Positions 23,289 to 31,807 of a stretch of DNA of 64,000 nt are shown here, piece by piece. A program made the translations under genes and the position numbers. The stretch covers positions 5,022,001 through 5,086,000 of the forward strand of contig NZ_BAAAWE010000001.1 of the NCBI RefSeq assembly GCF_039534915.1, given 5' to 3'. Position 1 is the first letter of the stretch. Every line of letters starts with the position of its first letter. This DNA is from Streptomyces roseofulvus (GTDB taxonomy: Bacteria; Actinomycetota; Actinomycetes; Streptomycetales; Streptomycetaceae). The notes below the pieces were generated by a model that ran no database searches, was not told where the DNA came from, and saw only the letters and a program-made list of their open reading frames with translations.

Positions 23289-24047
23289 TCAGAAGCGACG
23301 CGTGATCAGCGCGCGCTTCACTTCCTGGATCGCCTTGGTGATCTCGATGCCACGCGGGCAGGCGTCCGTGCAGTTGAACGTGGTGCGGCAGCGCCACACG
23401 CCGTCCTTGTCGTTCAGGATCTCCAAGCGCTGCTCGCCCGCCTCGTCACGCGAGTCGAAGATGAAGCGGTGCGCGTTGACGATCGCGGCCGGACCGAAGT
23501 ACTGGCCGTCGTTCCAGAAGACCGGGCAGGACGACGTGCACGCGGCGCACAGGATGCACTTGGTGGTGTCGTCGAAGCGCTCGCGGTCCTCGGCGGACTG
23601 CAGGCGCTCGCGGGTCGGCTCGTTCCCCTTGGTGACGAGGAACGGCATGACGTCGCGGTACGCCTGGAAGAAGGGCTCCATGTCGACCACGAGGTCCTTC
23701 ATCACGGTGAGGCCCTTGATGGGCTCGACCGTGATCGGCTTCTCGGGGTTGAGGTCCTTGATCAGCGTCTTGCAGGCGAGACGGTTCTTGCCGTTGATCC
23801 GCATGGCGTCGGAACCGCAGATGCCGTGCGCGCAGGAGCGACGGAAGGTGAGCGTGCCGTCCAGGTCCCACTTGATCTTGTGGAGACCGTCGAGCACACG
23901 CTCCTTCGGGTCGATCTCGACCTGGAAGTCCTCCCAGACCACCGCGTCCGAGACCTCGGGGTTGAAGCGGCGGATCCGGAAGGTGACCGTGATGTACGGC
24001 GAGGCGGCGGATTCCTTCTCCACCTTGTCCAGAACGGGGGTAGCCAT
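23289..24047 (-). CDS. sdhB: Succinate dehydrogenase iron-sulfur subunit
   Basis: 252 residues. The three iron-sulfur cluster signatures are in order: CAHGICGSDAM...C for [2Fe-2S], CILCAACTSSCP for [4Fe-4S], and CRTTFNCTDACPRGI completing the [3Fe-4S] and [4Fe-4S] ligands. It carries electrons from FAD in SdhA to quinone in the membrane. ATG 24047 overlaps the SdhA stop by one base (TGATG). It is the last gene of sdhCDAB and ends before a hairpin. Confidence 0.97.
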   Translation of the reverse strand: MATPVLDKVEKESAASPYITVTFRIRRFNPEVSDAVVWEDFQVEIDPKERVLDGLHKIKWDLDGTLTFRRSCAHGICGSDAMRINGKNRLACKTLIKDLNPEKPITVEPIKGLTVMKDLVVDMEPFFQAYRDVMPFLVTKGNEPTRERLQSAEDRERFDDTTKCILCAACTSSCPVFWNDGQYFGPAAIVNAHRFIFDSRDEAGEQRLEILNDKDGVWRCRTTFNCTDACPRGIEITKAIQEVKRALITRRF

Positions 24048-25801
24048 CAGTACTTACGCTCCATCGGCTGGTAGCGGGTCGTGACGACCGGCTTGTAGTC
24101 GAGACGCACGGTCTCGGAGCCGTCCTCGCCGACCTCGCGGTACGCCATCGTGTGGCGCATGAAGTTGACGTCGTCGCGGTTGGGGTAGTCCTCGCGGTAG
24201 TGACCGCCGCGGGACTCCTTGCGCGCCAGGGCCGAGACGGCCATGACCTCGGCCAGTTCGAGCAGGTTGCCCAGCTCGATGGCCTCCAGGAGGTCGGTGT
24301 TGAAGCGCTTGCCCTTGTCCTGGATGGACACGTTCTTGTAGCGCTCGCGCAGCTCGGCGATCTTCTCGACGGCCGTCTTGATGGTCTGCTCCGTGCGGAA
24401 CACCATCACGTTGGCGTCCATCGTCTCCTGGAGCTCGCGGCGCAGGTCGGCGACCCGCTCGCTGCCCGTGGAGTTGCGCAGCTTCTCGATCTGCTCGACG
24501 ACCAGGGACTCCGGGTTCTCCGGCAGCTCGACGTAGTCGTGCTTGTGGGAGTACTCGGCGGCGGCGATGCCCGCGCGGCGCCCGAAGACGTTGATGTCGA
24601 GCAGCGAGTTGGTGCCGAGGCGGTTGGCGCCGTGCACCGACACGCAGGCGACCTCGCCGGCCGCGTACAGGCCCGGGACGACGGTGGTGTTGTCCGACAG
24701 GACCTCACCCTCGACGTTGGTCGGGATGCCGCCCATGGCGTAGTGCGCGGTGGGCTGGATCGGGATCGGGTCCGTGTACGGCTCGATGCCGAGGTACGTA
24801 CGGGCGAACTCGGTGATGTCCGGGAGCTTGGCGTCCAGCTGCTCCGGCGGGAGGTGCGTCAGGTCCAGGTAGACGTGGTCGCCCTCGGGACCGCAGCCGC
24901 GGCCCTCGCGGATCTCCGTGTAGATGGAGCGGGAGACGACGTCACGGGACGCGAGGTCCTTCATGACCGGCGCGTACTTCTCCATGAAGCGCTCGCCGTC
25001 CTTGTTGCGGAGGATGCCGCCCTCACCGCGGGCGCCCTCCGTCAGCAGGATGCCCATGCGCCAGATGCCCGTCGGGTGGAACTGGAAGAACTCCATGTCC
25101 TCCAGGGGCAGGCCGCGGCGGTAGCAGGCGGCCTGGCCGTCACCGGTCAGGGTGTGGGCGTTGGAGGTCACCTTGAAGAACTTGCCGGTGCCGCCGGAGG
25201 CGTAGATGACCGCCTTCGCCTGGAAGATGTGGATCTCGCCGGTGGCCAGCTCGTAGGCGACGACGCCGGCGGAGTGCTTGACCCCGTCGACCTCGGTGAT
25301 CAGCTGGTCCAGGACGTAGAACTCGTTGAAGAACTCCACGCCCTCCTTGACGCAGTTCTGGTACAGCGTCTGGAGGATCATGTGGCCGGTGCGGTCCGCG
25401 GCGTAGCAGGACCGGCGGACCGGGGCCTCGCCGTGGTTGCGGGAGTGGCCGCCGAAGCGGCGCTGGTCGATGGTGCCGTCCGGGGTCCGGTTGAACGGCA
25501 GGCCCATCTTCTCCAGGTCGAGGACGGCGTCGATGGCCTCCTTCGCCAGGATCTCGGCGGCGTCCTGGTCGACCAGGTAGTCACCGCCCTTGACCGTGTC
25601 GAAGGTGTGCCACTCCCAGTTGTCCTCCTCCACGTTGGCCAGCGCGGCGGCCATGCCGCCCTGCGCGGCGCCCGTGTGGGAGCGGGTGGGGTAGAGCTTC
25701 GTCAGCACGGCGGTGCGGCTGCGCTTCGTCGCCTCGATGGCGGCGCGCATGCCGGCGCCGCCGGCGCCGACGATGACGGTGTCGTACTTGTGGATCTTCA
25801 T
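24047..25801 (-). CDS. sdhA: Succinate dehydrogenase flavoprotein subunit
   Basis: 584 residues. The FAD-binding Rossmann motif (VIVGAGGAGMRAA) is at the N-terminus, the flavin-linking His in TRSHTGAAQGG near residue 43, and the substrate region includes FHPTGIW and HGANRLGTNSLLD. It oxidises succinate to fumarate at the inner face of the membrane. Length and motifs are those of the standard respiratory enzyme. It lies 24 nt after sdhD and is coupled to sdhB. Confidence 0.97.
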   Translation of the reverse strand: MKIHKYDTVIVGAGGAGMRAAIEATKRSRTAVLTKLYPTRSHTGAAQGGMAAALANVEEDNWEWHTFDTVKGGDYLVDQDAAEILAKEAIDAVLDLEKMGLPFNRTPDGTIDQRRFGGHSRNHGEAPVRRSCYAADRTGHMILQTLYQNCVKEGVEFFNEFYVLDQLITEVDGVKHSAGVVAYELATGEIHIFQAKAVIYASGGTGKFFKVTSNAHTLTGDGQAACYRRGLPLEDMEFFQFHPTGIWRMGILLTEGARGEGGILRNKDGERFMEKYAPVMKDLASRDVVSRSIYTEIREGRGCGPEGDHVYLDLTHLPPEQLDAKLPDITEFARTYLGIEPYTDPIPIQPTAHYAMGGIPTNVEGEVLSDNTTVVPGLYAAGEVACVSVHGANRLGTNSLLDINVFGRRAGIAAAEYSHKHDYVELPENPESLVVEQIEKLRNSTGSERVADLRRELQETMDANVMVFRTEQTIKTAVEKIAELRERYKNVSIQDKGKRFNTDLLEAIELGNLLELAEVMAVSALARKESRGGHYREDYPNRDDVNFMRHTMAYREVGEDGSETVRLDYKPVVTTRYQPMERKY

Positions 25802-25825
25802 GGCGTGGTTACCTCAGCCCCGTGC

Positions 25826-26299
25826 CTAGCGGATGTTCGGGTCGAAGGTGAAGATCACCAGCGTGCCCAGAAGGATGGTGAACACCGTGGCGGTGTACAG
25901 CAGGCCCTTGAGCCACAGGCGCGTGTTGGGGCGCTCCGCGTAGTCGTTGATGACGGTACGGAGGCCGTTGGCGCCGTGCAGCATGGCGAGCCACAGCATC
26001 AGCAGGTCCCAGACCTGCCAGAACGGGGACGCCCAGCGGCCGGCCACGAAGGCGAAGCCGATCTTGGAGACGCCGCCGTCCAGGAAGAGCTGGATCAGCA
26101 GGTGGCCGAGGACGAGGACCACGAGGACGACGCCCGAGAGGCGCATGAAGAGCCACGCGGCCATCTCGAAGTTGCCGCGGGTCGCGCGCGGGGTCTTGCC
26201 CGTGCGCTTGCGGGGGGCCTCGATGTACGGGGCCGGGTTGTCCACGTCGTAGGAGGCGCCCTCGACGGGACCGATCGCGGAAGTGGTGTCAGCAGACAT
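25826..26299 (-). CDS. sdhD: Succinate dehydrogenase membrane anchor subunit SdhD
   Basis: 157 residues with a soluble N-terminus of about 45 residues and three helices. His residues in LGHLLIQLF and LHGANGLRTVINDY are placed as in haem-ligating and quinone-site positions of SdhD. Together with SdhC it anchors the SdhAB catalytic part and forms the quinone site. It starts 8 nt after sdhC, so all four genes form one unit transcribed leftward. Confidence 0.93.
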   Translation of the reverse strand: MSADTTSAIGPVEGASYDVDNPAPYIEAPRKRTGKTPRATRGNFEMAAWLFMRLSGVVLVVLVLGHLLIQLFLDGGVSKIGFAFVAGRWASPFWQVWDLLMLWLAMLHGANGLRTVINDYAERPNTRLWLKGLLYTATVFTILLGTLVIFTFDPNIR

Positions 26300-26307
26300 G
26301 CGCGGCG

Positions 26308-26688
26308 TCAGCTCCCGAACAGTTCACGTGCGGCGTGGCCGAGGACGGGGTACAGCGAACCCGCCATCAGCACGACCCAGATGCCCACGACGGTCCAGAG
26401 CATCTGCTTCTGGTAGCGCGGGCCCTTGGACCAGAAGTCCACGGCGATGACCCGGAGGCCGTTCAGCGCGTGGAAGAGGATGGCGGCGACCAGGCCGTAC
26501 TCCAGAAGAGCGACGATCGGCGTCTTGTAGGTCGCGACGACCTCGTCGTACGCCTCGGGGGAGACGCGGACGAGAGCGGTGTCCAGCACGTGTACGAACA
26601 GGAAGAAGAAGATGAGGACGCCGGTGACTCGATGAGCCACCCAGGACCACATTCCTTCCCGGCCGCGGTACAGCGTTCCAGCCGGCAC
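26308..26688 (-). CDS. sdhC: Succinate dehydrogenase cytochrome b subunit SdhC
   Basis: 126 residues, three helices. The N-terminal GMWSWVAHRVTGV motif is characteristic of SdhC, and His in FVHVLD and LFHALNGLRV fit the haem and quinone region. GTG 26688 has GGAGGG 8 nt upstream. It is the promoter-proximal gene of sdhCDAB. A TACGAT-like box on the minus strand near 26778-26783 may be the -10. Confidence 0.95.
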   Translation of the reverse strand: MPAGTLYRGREGMWSWVAHRVTGVLIFFFLFVHVLDTALVRVSPEAYDEVVATYKTPIVALLEYGLVAAILFHALNGLRVIAVDFWSKGPRYQKQMLWTVVGIWVVLMAGSLYPVLGHAARELFGS

Positions 26689-26881
26689 GGAAAAACCCTC
26701 CGGGAGCGGGGATCGGGGCCCGGCCGGCTTCTCTGTCGGTCTGGCCCGGCCGGGTACGGTCCACCGGCCCCGGTCATCGTAGCGACGACTTGTCGGTTCG
26801 CTCGCGCGGGGTCCGTCAGTGTGATCAAACAGGCACGGACGGACTACTGTCCGCGGCGCAATCGGGCCGTTCCGCGCAGAA

Positions 26882-27496
26882 TCACAGGTCCTGGTGGTGG
26901 TGGGTGAGCCCCTGGGCGAGCGTGAAGGCGAGCCGGGAGCGCGCGAGCCGGCGCAGTTCGTCGGCCGCGACGGCCCGTTCCTCCTCCGGTTCGTTGCCGA
27001 GACGTGACCGGATTCCGGCCAGGACGGCGTCCAGACGCTCGCCCGGCCGCACTCCGTCCAGGCTGATGACGAACGCGTGGCCGAACCGGCTCTCGTACGC
27101 GGCGTGCGCGGCGCGCAGCGCGGTCCGGGCGGCCGGTGGCGCGTCCGGGTGCGGCAGCGCGGAGGACTCCGCGGCCAGCGCCTCGTCGAGATCGGCGCCG
27201 GTCAGGTCGTATCCGGCCTCCTCGGCGGCGGCCAGCAGGGCGTCCACCGTGGGGTAGGGCCGGTGGGCGGCGATCCGCTCGGCCCAGCGCCGGCTGTGGC
27301 AGCAGGAGAGCAGCAGCCGGACCGCGTCGGCGGGGGCCGCCGCGTTGAGCAGCAGCGGGCCGCGCGGGCCGGCGGGGGACTTCTGGGCGGGTATGGCAGG
27401 CGCGTCCGCCGGAGCCGGGGTGCGGCAGGGGGCGTGGGTGTCGCTGGTCAGCGTGGGCTCCGGGACGGCGGGACGAAAGGGGTGGGCGTGACGCAA
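26882..27496 (-). CDS. uraD: OHCU decarboxylase (ureide pathway)
   Basis: The core domain (about 160 residues) contains LNAAAPADAVRLLLSCCHSRRWAERI and YESRFGHAFVISLDG, with the catalytic His in the latter, typical of 2-oxo-4-hydroxy-4-carboxy-5-ureidoimidazoline decarboxylase. This enzyme gives S-allantoin in urate breakdown. No uricase or allantoin gene is adjacent. The start is uncertain: TTG 27496 gives a Pro/Ala-rich leader of about 40 residues, CTG 27451 follows a GGAG, and a GTG lies further upstream. No ATG precedes the core. The head is divergent from the hexosaminidase gene. Confidence 0.78.
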   Translation of the reverse strand: MRHAHPFRPAVPEPTLTSDTHAPCRTPAPADAPAIPAQKSPAGPRGPLLLNAAAPADAVRLLLSCCHSRRWAERIAAHRPYPTVDALLAAAEEAGYDLTGADLDEALAAESSALPHPDAPPAARTALRAAHAAYESRFGHAFVISLDGVRPGERLDAVLAGIRSRLGNEPEEERAVAADELRRLARSRLAFTLAQGLTHHHQDL

Positions 27497-27658
27497 CGTT
27501 ATCGACGGGACGGGGGAAGTGTCCGACGGGTGCGCGAATTTCACCCGGACGGGAGAGTTTGGGAACGTCGGATGGACGTGGACGTTCCGTGCGGCCGGGT
27601 GAGGATCCGGGGCGGGACGATTGGCCGGTCCGCCGCGGGTGCGGGAGGATGCCGTGTG

Positions 27659-29296
27659 ATGCGGCACTTCCCACGGGGCCCCCTGCGCGGCCCGGCACTC
27701 CTGGCGGCCGCGGTGGCCCTGACCGCCGTGGCGGCCTGTTCGAACGGCTCCCCGTCCGGTGCGGGCTCCCCCTCCCCGGCCCCGCCCGGCGGCACGTCCC
27801 CGGGGACCACGGCCGCGAAGCCGTCCCCCACCCGCACGCCCACCCCCAGCCCCACGCCCACCCGGACGTACCCGCTCTCCACCGCCCCCCGCACGGTCCC
27901 CGCCGTCCGCTCCCACGAGCCCGCCCGCGGCCCGGGCTGGAAGCCCGCCGCGACCGCCGGCGTGGTGCTCGGCGCGGACAGCGCGGGCCTCGCCGACGAG
28001 GGCCGGCTGCTCGCCGGGGAGCTGGGCCTGCGCTACCGGGGCGAGGCCGCCGCGGGCCCCGGCGACGTCGAGCTGGCGCTCGGCGGGCAGGGCGCCCCCG
28101 AGTCGTACACGCTCACCGTGAAGGACGGCCGGGTCCGCGTCACCGGCCCCGACGAGGCCGGCGTCTTCTACGGCACCCGCACCCTCAAGCAGTCCGTCAG
28201 GTCGGCCGGGTCGATGCCCGAGGGCACCGTCACCGACCGGCCGGCCAAGCCGCAGCGCGGGCTCAACGTCGACATCGCCCGCAAGCACTTCACCGCCGAG
28301 TGGCTGGAGGACCGCATCCGGGAGATGGGCGACCTCAAGCTCAACCAGCTCGGTCTGCACTTCTCCGACGACCAGGGCTTCCGGATCGAGTCCGACTCGC
28401 ACCCCGAGGTCGTCTCGAAGCAGCACCTCACCAAGGCGGAGGTCCGCCGGATCCTCGCGCTCGCCGCGAGCCGGCACATCACCGTCGTCCCCGAGATCGA
28501 CTCGCCCGGGCACCTCGGCGCGGTCATCGCCGCCCACCCCGACCTCCAGCTGGTCAGCGCGACCGGCCGCACGCCGCGCGGCGCCGTCGACATCTCCGAC
28601 CCGGACGCGGCCCGGATCGTCGACGACCTGCTGCGCGAGTTCGCCGCCCTCTTCCCCGGCGCCTACTGGCACCTGGGCGCCGACGAGTACGTGGCGCTCA
28701 TGGCGAAGGACCCCGAGGCCAGCTACCCGCAGCTCGCCGCGGCGGCACGGAAGGCGTACGGGCCGTCCGGCCGCGTCCAGGACCTGGCCACCGACTGGCT
28801 CAACGACCGCGCCGCGACCGTCCGCCCGACCGGCAAGACCCTCAAGGCGTGGAACGACGGCTTCTTCGCCGGCGGCGTCGTGAGCGCGGCGAAGGACATC
28901 GAGGTCGAGTACTGGACGGGCAAGGAGTACGGAGCCCGGACCCCGCTCCCGTACCTCCAGGCGGGCCGCAGGCTGGTCAACCTCAACGACGAGTACCTCT
29001 ACTACGTGCTCGGCGAGCCCAACGCCTTCACCTACCCGACCGGCCGCCGCATCTACGAGCAGTGGACCCCGCGGGTCGTCCGCGGCACCACCCCGGTCCC
29101 GGCCCGCTACGACGCGCAGATCCAGGGCGCCCGGTTCGCCGTCTGGTGCGACCTCGCGAACGCCCAGACCCAGGACCAGGTCGCCGCCGGCATCCGCCTC
29201 CCGCTCGCGGCGCTCTCCCAGAAGGTGTGGGACCCCCGCACACCGACCCGCCCGTGGGCCGACTTCCGCGCGCTGGCGGCGAAGGTACGCGGCTGA
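27659..29296 (+). CDS. Beta-N-acetylhexosaminidase (GH20 lipoprotein)
   Basis: 545 residues. Lipobox TAVAAC near residue 25 and a Pro/Thr/Ser linker precede the GH20b domain and the catalytic barrel. The barrel shows RGLNVDIARKHF, LNQLGLHFSDDQGFRI, VPEIDSPGHLGA and the Asp-Glu pair in HLGADEY. Retaining GH20 enzymes cleave terminal GlcNAc or GalNAc with help from the substrate acetamide, so this may recycle chitin or peptidoglycan sugars at the cell surface. Starts at GTG 27656 and ATG 27659 are both possible, with GGGAGG 7-10 nt upstream. Confidence 0.92.
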   Translation: MRHFPRGPLRGPALLAAAVALTAVAACSNGSPSGAGSPSPAPPGGTSPGTTAAKPSPTRTPTPSPTPTRTYPLSTAPRTVPAVRSHEPARGPGWKPAATAGVVLGADSAGLADEGRLLAGELGLRYRGEAAAGPGDVELALGGQGAPESYTLTVKDGRVRVTGPDEAGVFYGTRTLKQSVRSAGSMPEGTVTDRPAKPQRGLNVDIARKHFTAEWLEDRIREMGDLKLNQLGLHFSDDQGFRIESDSHPEVVSKQHLTKAEVRRILALAASRHITVVPEIDSPGHLGAVIAAHPDLQLVSATGRTPRGAVDISDPDAARIVDDLLREFAALFPGAYWHLGADEYVALMAKDPEASYPQLAAAARKAYGPSGRVQDLATDWLNDRAATVRPTGKTLKAWNDGFFAGGVVSAAKDIEVEYWTGKEYGARTPLPYLQAGRRLVNLNDEYLYYVLGEPNAFTYPTGRRIYEQWTPRVVRGTTPVPARYDAQIQGARFAVWCDLANAQTQDQVAAGIRLPLAALSQKVWDPRTPTRPWADFRALAAKVRG

Positions 29297-29380
29297 CCTG
29301 CGGATTCTCCCTGGACGGAAGGCTTCCCCCTGGCATAGGTTCCGGCCCGGCCCCTCGGGGGAGGGGCGTTCCTGAGATCC

Positions 29381-30037
29381 GTGTCCCTGGGGGGAACCTT
29401 CTTGCTGCGCAATCCCCACGGCCTGGCGACGGCCGTGACCGTCCTGCTGGGCGTCGACGTCTTCCTCTGTCTGCTGAGCGCGGGCACCGAGGGGTGGCTC
29501 CTCGCCGACCCGCTCGCCGCCGCCGAGGCGTTCGCCGGCATCGAGGCCGGGGGCCTGGCCCTGCCGGCCTTCGCCTTCGCCCTCACCGGCATCGCGACCG
29601 CCGTCGTCTTCCTCATCTGGTTCCACCGGGTCCGGCAGAACGCCGGGGTCTTCGCCCCGGACAGCCAGACCCGGACGGAGGGCTGGGCCATCGGCGCCTG
29701 GTTCATCCCGCTCGCCAACCTGTGGATCCCGCGGCAGATCGCGGTCGAGGTCTGGCGGGCCAGCCGGCGGGACCCGTCCGCGGCCGACGGCGCCCGGGAG
29801 CTCACCCTGCTCAACTCCTGGTGGACGTGTTTCGTGGTGGGAGTGGTGCTCGACCGGCTGTCCAGCTCGCTCTACGACCAGGCCGAGACGCTGGACGCGC
29901 TGACCACCGCGGCGACCTGGTCCCTGGCGGGATACGGCTTCATCGTGGCCGCCGGTGTCCTCGCCATCCTCTTCGTCCGGCGTCTCACCTCTATGCAGCA
30001 CACCAGGGCCACTGGCATGCTTTCGGCCGCCAAGTGA
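29381..30037 (+). CDS. DUF4328-type four-helix membrane protein
   Basis: 218 residues, four predicted helices. Characteristic pieces are FLIWFHRVRQNAGVF, EGWAIGAWFIPLANLWIPRQI and LNSWWTCFVVG, found in many actinobacterial DUF4328 proteins of unknown function. GTG 29381 and TTG 29402 are both possible starts; neither has a strong Shine-Dalgarno. The first helix begins soon after either one. Confidence 0.75.
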   Translation: MSLGGTFLLRNPHGLATAVTVLLGVDVFLCLLSAGTEGWLLADPLAAAEAFAGIEAGGLALPAFAFALTGIATAVVFLIWFHRVRQNAGVFAPDSQTRTEGWAIGAWFIPLANLWIPRQIAVEVWRASRRDPSAADGARELTLLNSWWTCFVVGVVLDRLSSSLYDQAETLDALTTAATWSLAGYGFIVAAGVLAILFVRRLTSMQHTRATGMLSAAK

Positions 30038-30103
30038 CGAGAAAGCGCCCTTCGGCGCAGAAGTGGACGTAGAGCGTCCGCATCGGGTGGCGAGGAGGCG
30101 TCC

Positions 30104-30634
30104 ATGACGTCGAGTACGGGTCGGAGTCTGCTGGAACGGATCGAGGGGGCCGACGAGCGCGGCCTGGCCGCCGCCGGACTCGCCTGTCTGGACCGGTGCC
30201 TGCCGCTGCTCGCGCCCGACCGCGCGGAGGCGCTCCGGCCGGTCTGGGCGGCGGTGGCGCGCGGTGACGGCGGCGTCTGGGCCGAGGCCGTCGCGAAGGC
30301 GCGGGTCGAGCTGGACGGCGCCGGCGGCGAGGCCGCCGAGGACGGCGGGACCGTCACCATGGTCCGCGCGATGCTCGACGGCGTACCCGCCGAGTGGGCC
30401 GAGCGGCCCCTGCGGGAGTGGGCCGGACACTGCTCCGCCGTGGCCCTCGCCGTGCACCGCCTGTTCGACGTGACCGAGGACGGCCCGCTGCACGCCGGTG
30501 AGCTCCGGCGCCAGCAGGCCGTCCTGGACGCGGTCGCCCACGGCCCGACCGGACTGCGCCGGGCCCGTGAGCTCTCCGTCGAGGGCGGCCGGGTCCTGCG
30601 CGCGGTGGTCGCGCGCCGGGCCAGGACCGCCTGA
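30104..30634 (+). CDS. Hypothetical protein, mostly helical
   Basis: 176 residues, Ala/Arg/Glu-rich, predicted soluble and helical, with no motif I recognise. ATG 30104 has GAGGAGG 7 nt upstream, and codon use is like the neighbours, so it is a real gene. Its stop lies 3 nt before the end of the convergent Clp_N gene, within a short GAGGG/CCCTC hairpin (30633-30645). Confidence 0.75.
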   Translation: MTSSTGRSLLERIEGADERGLAAAGLACLDRCLPLLAPDRAEALRPVWAAVARGDGGVWAEAVAKARVELDGAGGEAAEDGGTVTMVRAMLDGVPAEWAERPLREWAGHCSAVALAVHRLFDVTEDGPLHAGELRRQQAVLDAVAHGPTGLRRARELSVEGGRVLRAVVARRARTA

Positions 30635-30637
30635 GGG

Positions 30638-31384
30638 TCAGCCCTCGGCGGGGGCCGTGACCTCGACCGACGCGGAGGCGACGAGTTCGGAGAGCTGCCG
30701 CTCGGCGGTCGCCTTCTCCAGGCCGAGGCCGCTCAGTACGCCCTCGCCGTCCTCGTGTTCGAGGAGGGCGAGCAGGATGTGCTCGGTGCCGACGTAGTTG
30801 TGGCCGAGCCGGAGCGCCTCGCGGAAGGTCAGTTCGAGCACCTTCTTCGCCGCCGCGTCGTACGGGACGAGTGACGGCACCTCCTCGACGGCCGGCGGCA
30901 GCGTCGGCGTGACGGCCTCGCGCAGCTGCTCGGCGGTGACGCCCTGCGAGGTGATCCACAGGACGGCGAGGCCCTCGGGCTCGGCGAGCAGGCCGAGCGC
31001 GAGGTGGCCGGGGACGGTCTCGTCGTTCCGCGCGGCGATCGCCTCGTTCTGCGCGGCGACGACCACCGCGCGGGCGCGCGGGGTGAAGCGGGCGAACCCG
31101 GCGTTCGGGTCCATCTTCTCGGTGTCCGGGTCCTTGGGGACGAACCGCTTCTGGGCGGCCTGGCGGGTCACGCCCATGCTGCGGCCGATGTCGGTCCAGG
31201 AGGCGCCGGAGCGGCGGGCCTGGTCGACGAAGTGGCCGATGAGGTGGTCGGCGACCTCGCCGAGGTAGTCGGCCGCGATGACCGCGCCGGAGAGCTGGTC
31301 CAGCGTGTCCGGGTGGACCTTCTTGATCGCTTCGATGAGTTCGTCGAGACGGATGCTGACGTTCGGAACCATGGGCTGCGTCAT
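30638..31384 (-). CDS. Clp_N-domain protein with helix-turn-helix
   Basis: 248 residues. The first 85 contain a DNA-binding-like helix-turn-helix (GASWTDIGRSMGVTRQAAQKRF, residues 56-77). After a linker come two repeats resembling the ClpA/ClpC N-domain: FTPRARAVVVAAQNEA...HLALGLLAEPEG and VLELTFREALRLGHNYVGTEHILLALLEHEDG. No AAA+ ATPase follows, so it is not a protease chaperone. The N-domain may bind damaged or adaptor protein and tune DNA binding (inference). The start is leaderless: TAAGGT 6 nt upstream of ATG 31384, TTGACA 17 nt further. TTGACAGT repeats overlap this promoter. Confidence 0.85.
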   Translation of the reverse strand: MTQPMVPNVSIRLDELIEAIKKVHPDTLDQLSGAVIAADYLGEVADHLIGHFVDQARRSGASWTDIGRSMGVTRQAAQKRFVPKDPDTEKMDPNAGFARFTPRARAVVVAAQNEAIAARNDETVPGHLALGLLAEPEGLAVLWITSQGVTAEQLREAVTPTLPPAVEEVPSLVPYDAAAKKVLELTFREALRLGHNYVGTEHILLALLEHEDGEGVLSGLGLEKATAERQLSELVASASVEVTAPAEG

Positions 31385-31390
31385 GAGGCA

Positions 31391-31434
31391 ACCTTAGGTT
31401 GACAGTCCTTCACTGTCAACGAGTGGTTGACAGT
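31391..31434 (-). promoter_or_regulatory. Promoter and triple TTGACAGT operator of the Clp_N gene
   Basis: On the minus strand, TTGACA and TAAGGT are 17 nt apart and the start codon follows 6 nt later. TTGACAGT/ACTGTCAA occurs three times (31399-31406, inverted at 31412-31419, 31427-31434). The first two form an 8-bp inverted repeat with a 5-nt centre that spans the -35 and spacer. This suggests autoregulation. Confidence 0.7.
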
Positions 31435-31506
31435 CCTCGGTGGTGACCTCTTTCGAGTGATGTGTCGTATCGCCTGAAGATGGGAGAAACCGGGCGGCCG
31501 AAGGCC

Positions 31507-31561
31507 AAAAAAAGGGAGACGACCGGGGCCGCCACCCCCCACAGGAGAGGCCCCGGTCGTC
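31507..31561 (-). terminator. Intrinsic terminator with U-tract on the minus strand
   Basis: A 13-bp perfect stem with an 18-nt loop is followed, reading leftward, by CTCCC and seven T. U-tract terminators are uncommon in Streptomyces. No gene on the minus strand precedes it, so it may end a small RNA. Confidence 0.5.
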
Positions 31562-31807
31562 ATCCACGGAGCCGCAGCACGGCTCCGTACTCCATACAGC
31601 GCCGGTGGTGCGGTTTCTGTCACACCACCCGCCCGGGGAGCGAAGGTTGCAAGTTGCACAAGGTGCGCGTACCACGTGGACGGGACCCCCGCACTCGACG
31701 TAGTTTGCTGGAGCGCGAGGCGGAATCGGCGGCGATGACCAGCCCCGACGACGCGGCCGACGTACTGACGCGCGCGCAGAAGGCGACCGACGGACAGGGT
31801 TTGGGGA

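Larger units (their letters stand above)
31385..31807. other. 423-nt intergenic region with several hairpins
   Basis: Besides the Clp_N operator region it holds a perfect 13-bp hairpin (31518-31561), an 8-bp hairpin (31566-31589, ACGGAGCC/GGCTCCGT), a seven-A run at 31507-31513, a direct repeat GTTGCAAGTTGCAC near 31648-31661, and a TAGTTT box near 31700 that could serve the sigma gene. No convincing ORF is present. Confidence 0.6.

Noticed and set aside
26882..30541. Very long open frame of about 1,200 codons on the minus strand opposite the hexosaminidase and DUF4328 genes
   Set aside because: Only its last part (the OHCU decarboxylase) is real. The rest is antisense to genes with clear domain motifs and has Gly/Arg/Ala-rich nonsense composition, a normal by-product of very high GC.
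31518..31561. Possible 6C small RNA, because a hairpin loop contains six C
   Set aside because: Only one hairpin has the C-run, and the second conserved C-rich loop is absent. As I recall, the Streptomyces 6C RNA lies at another locus.
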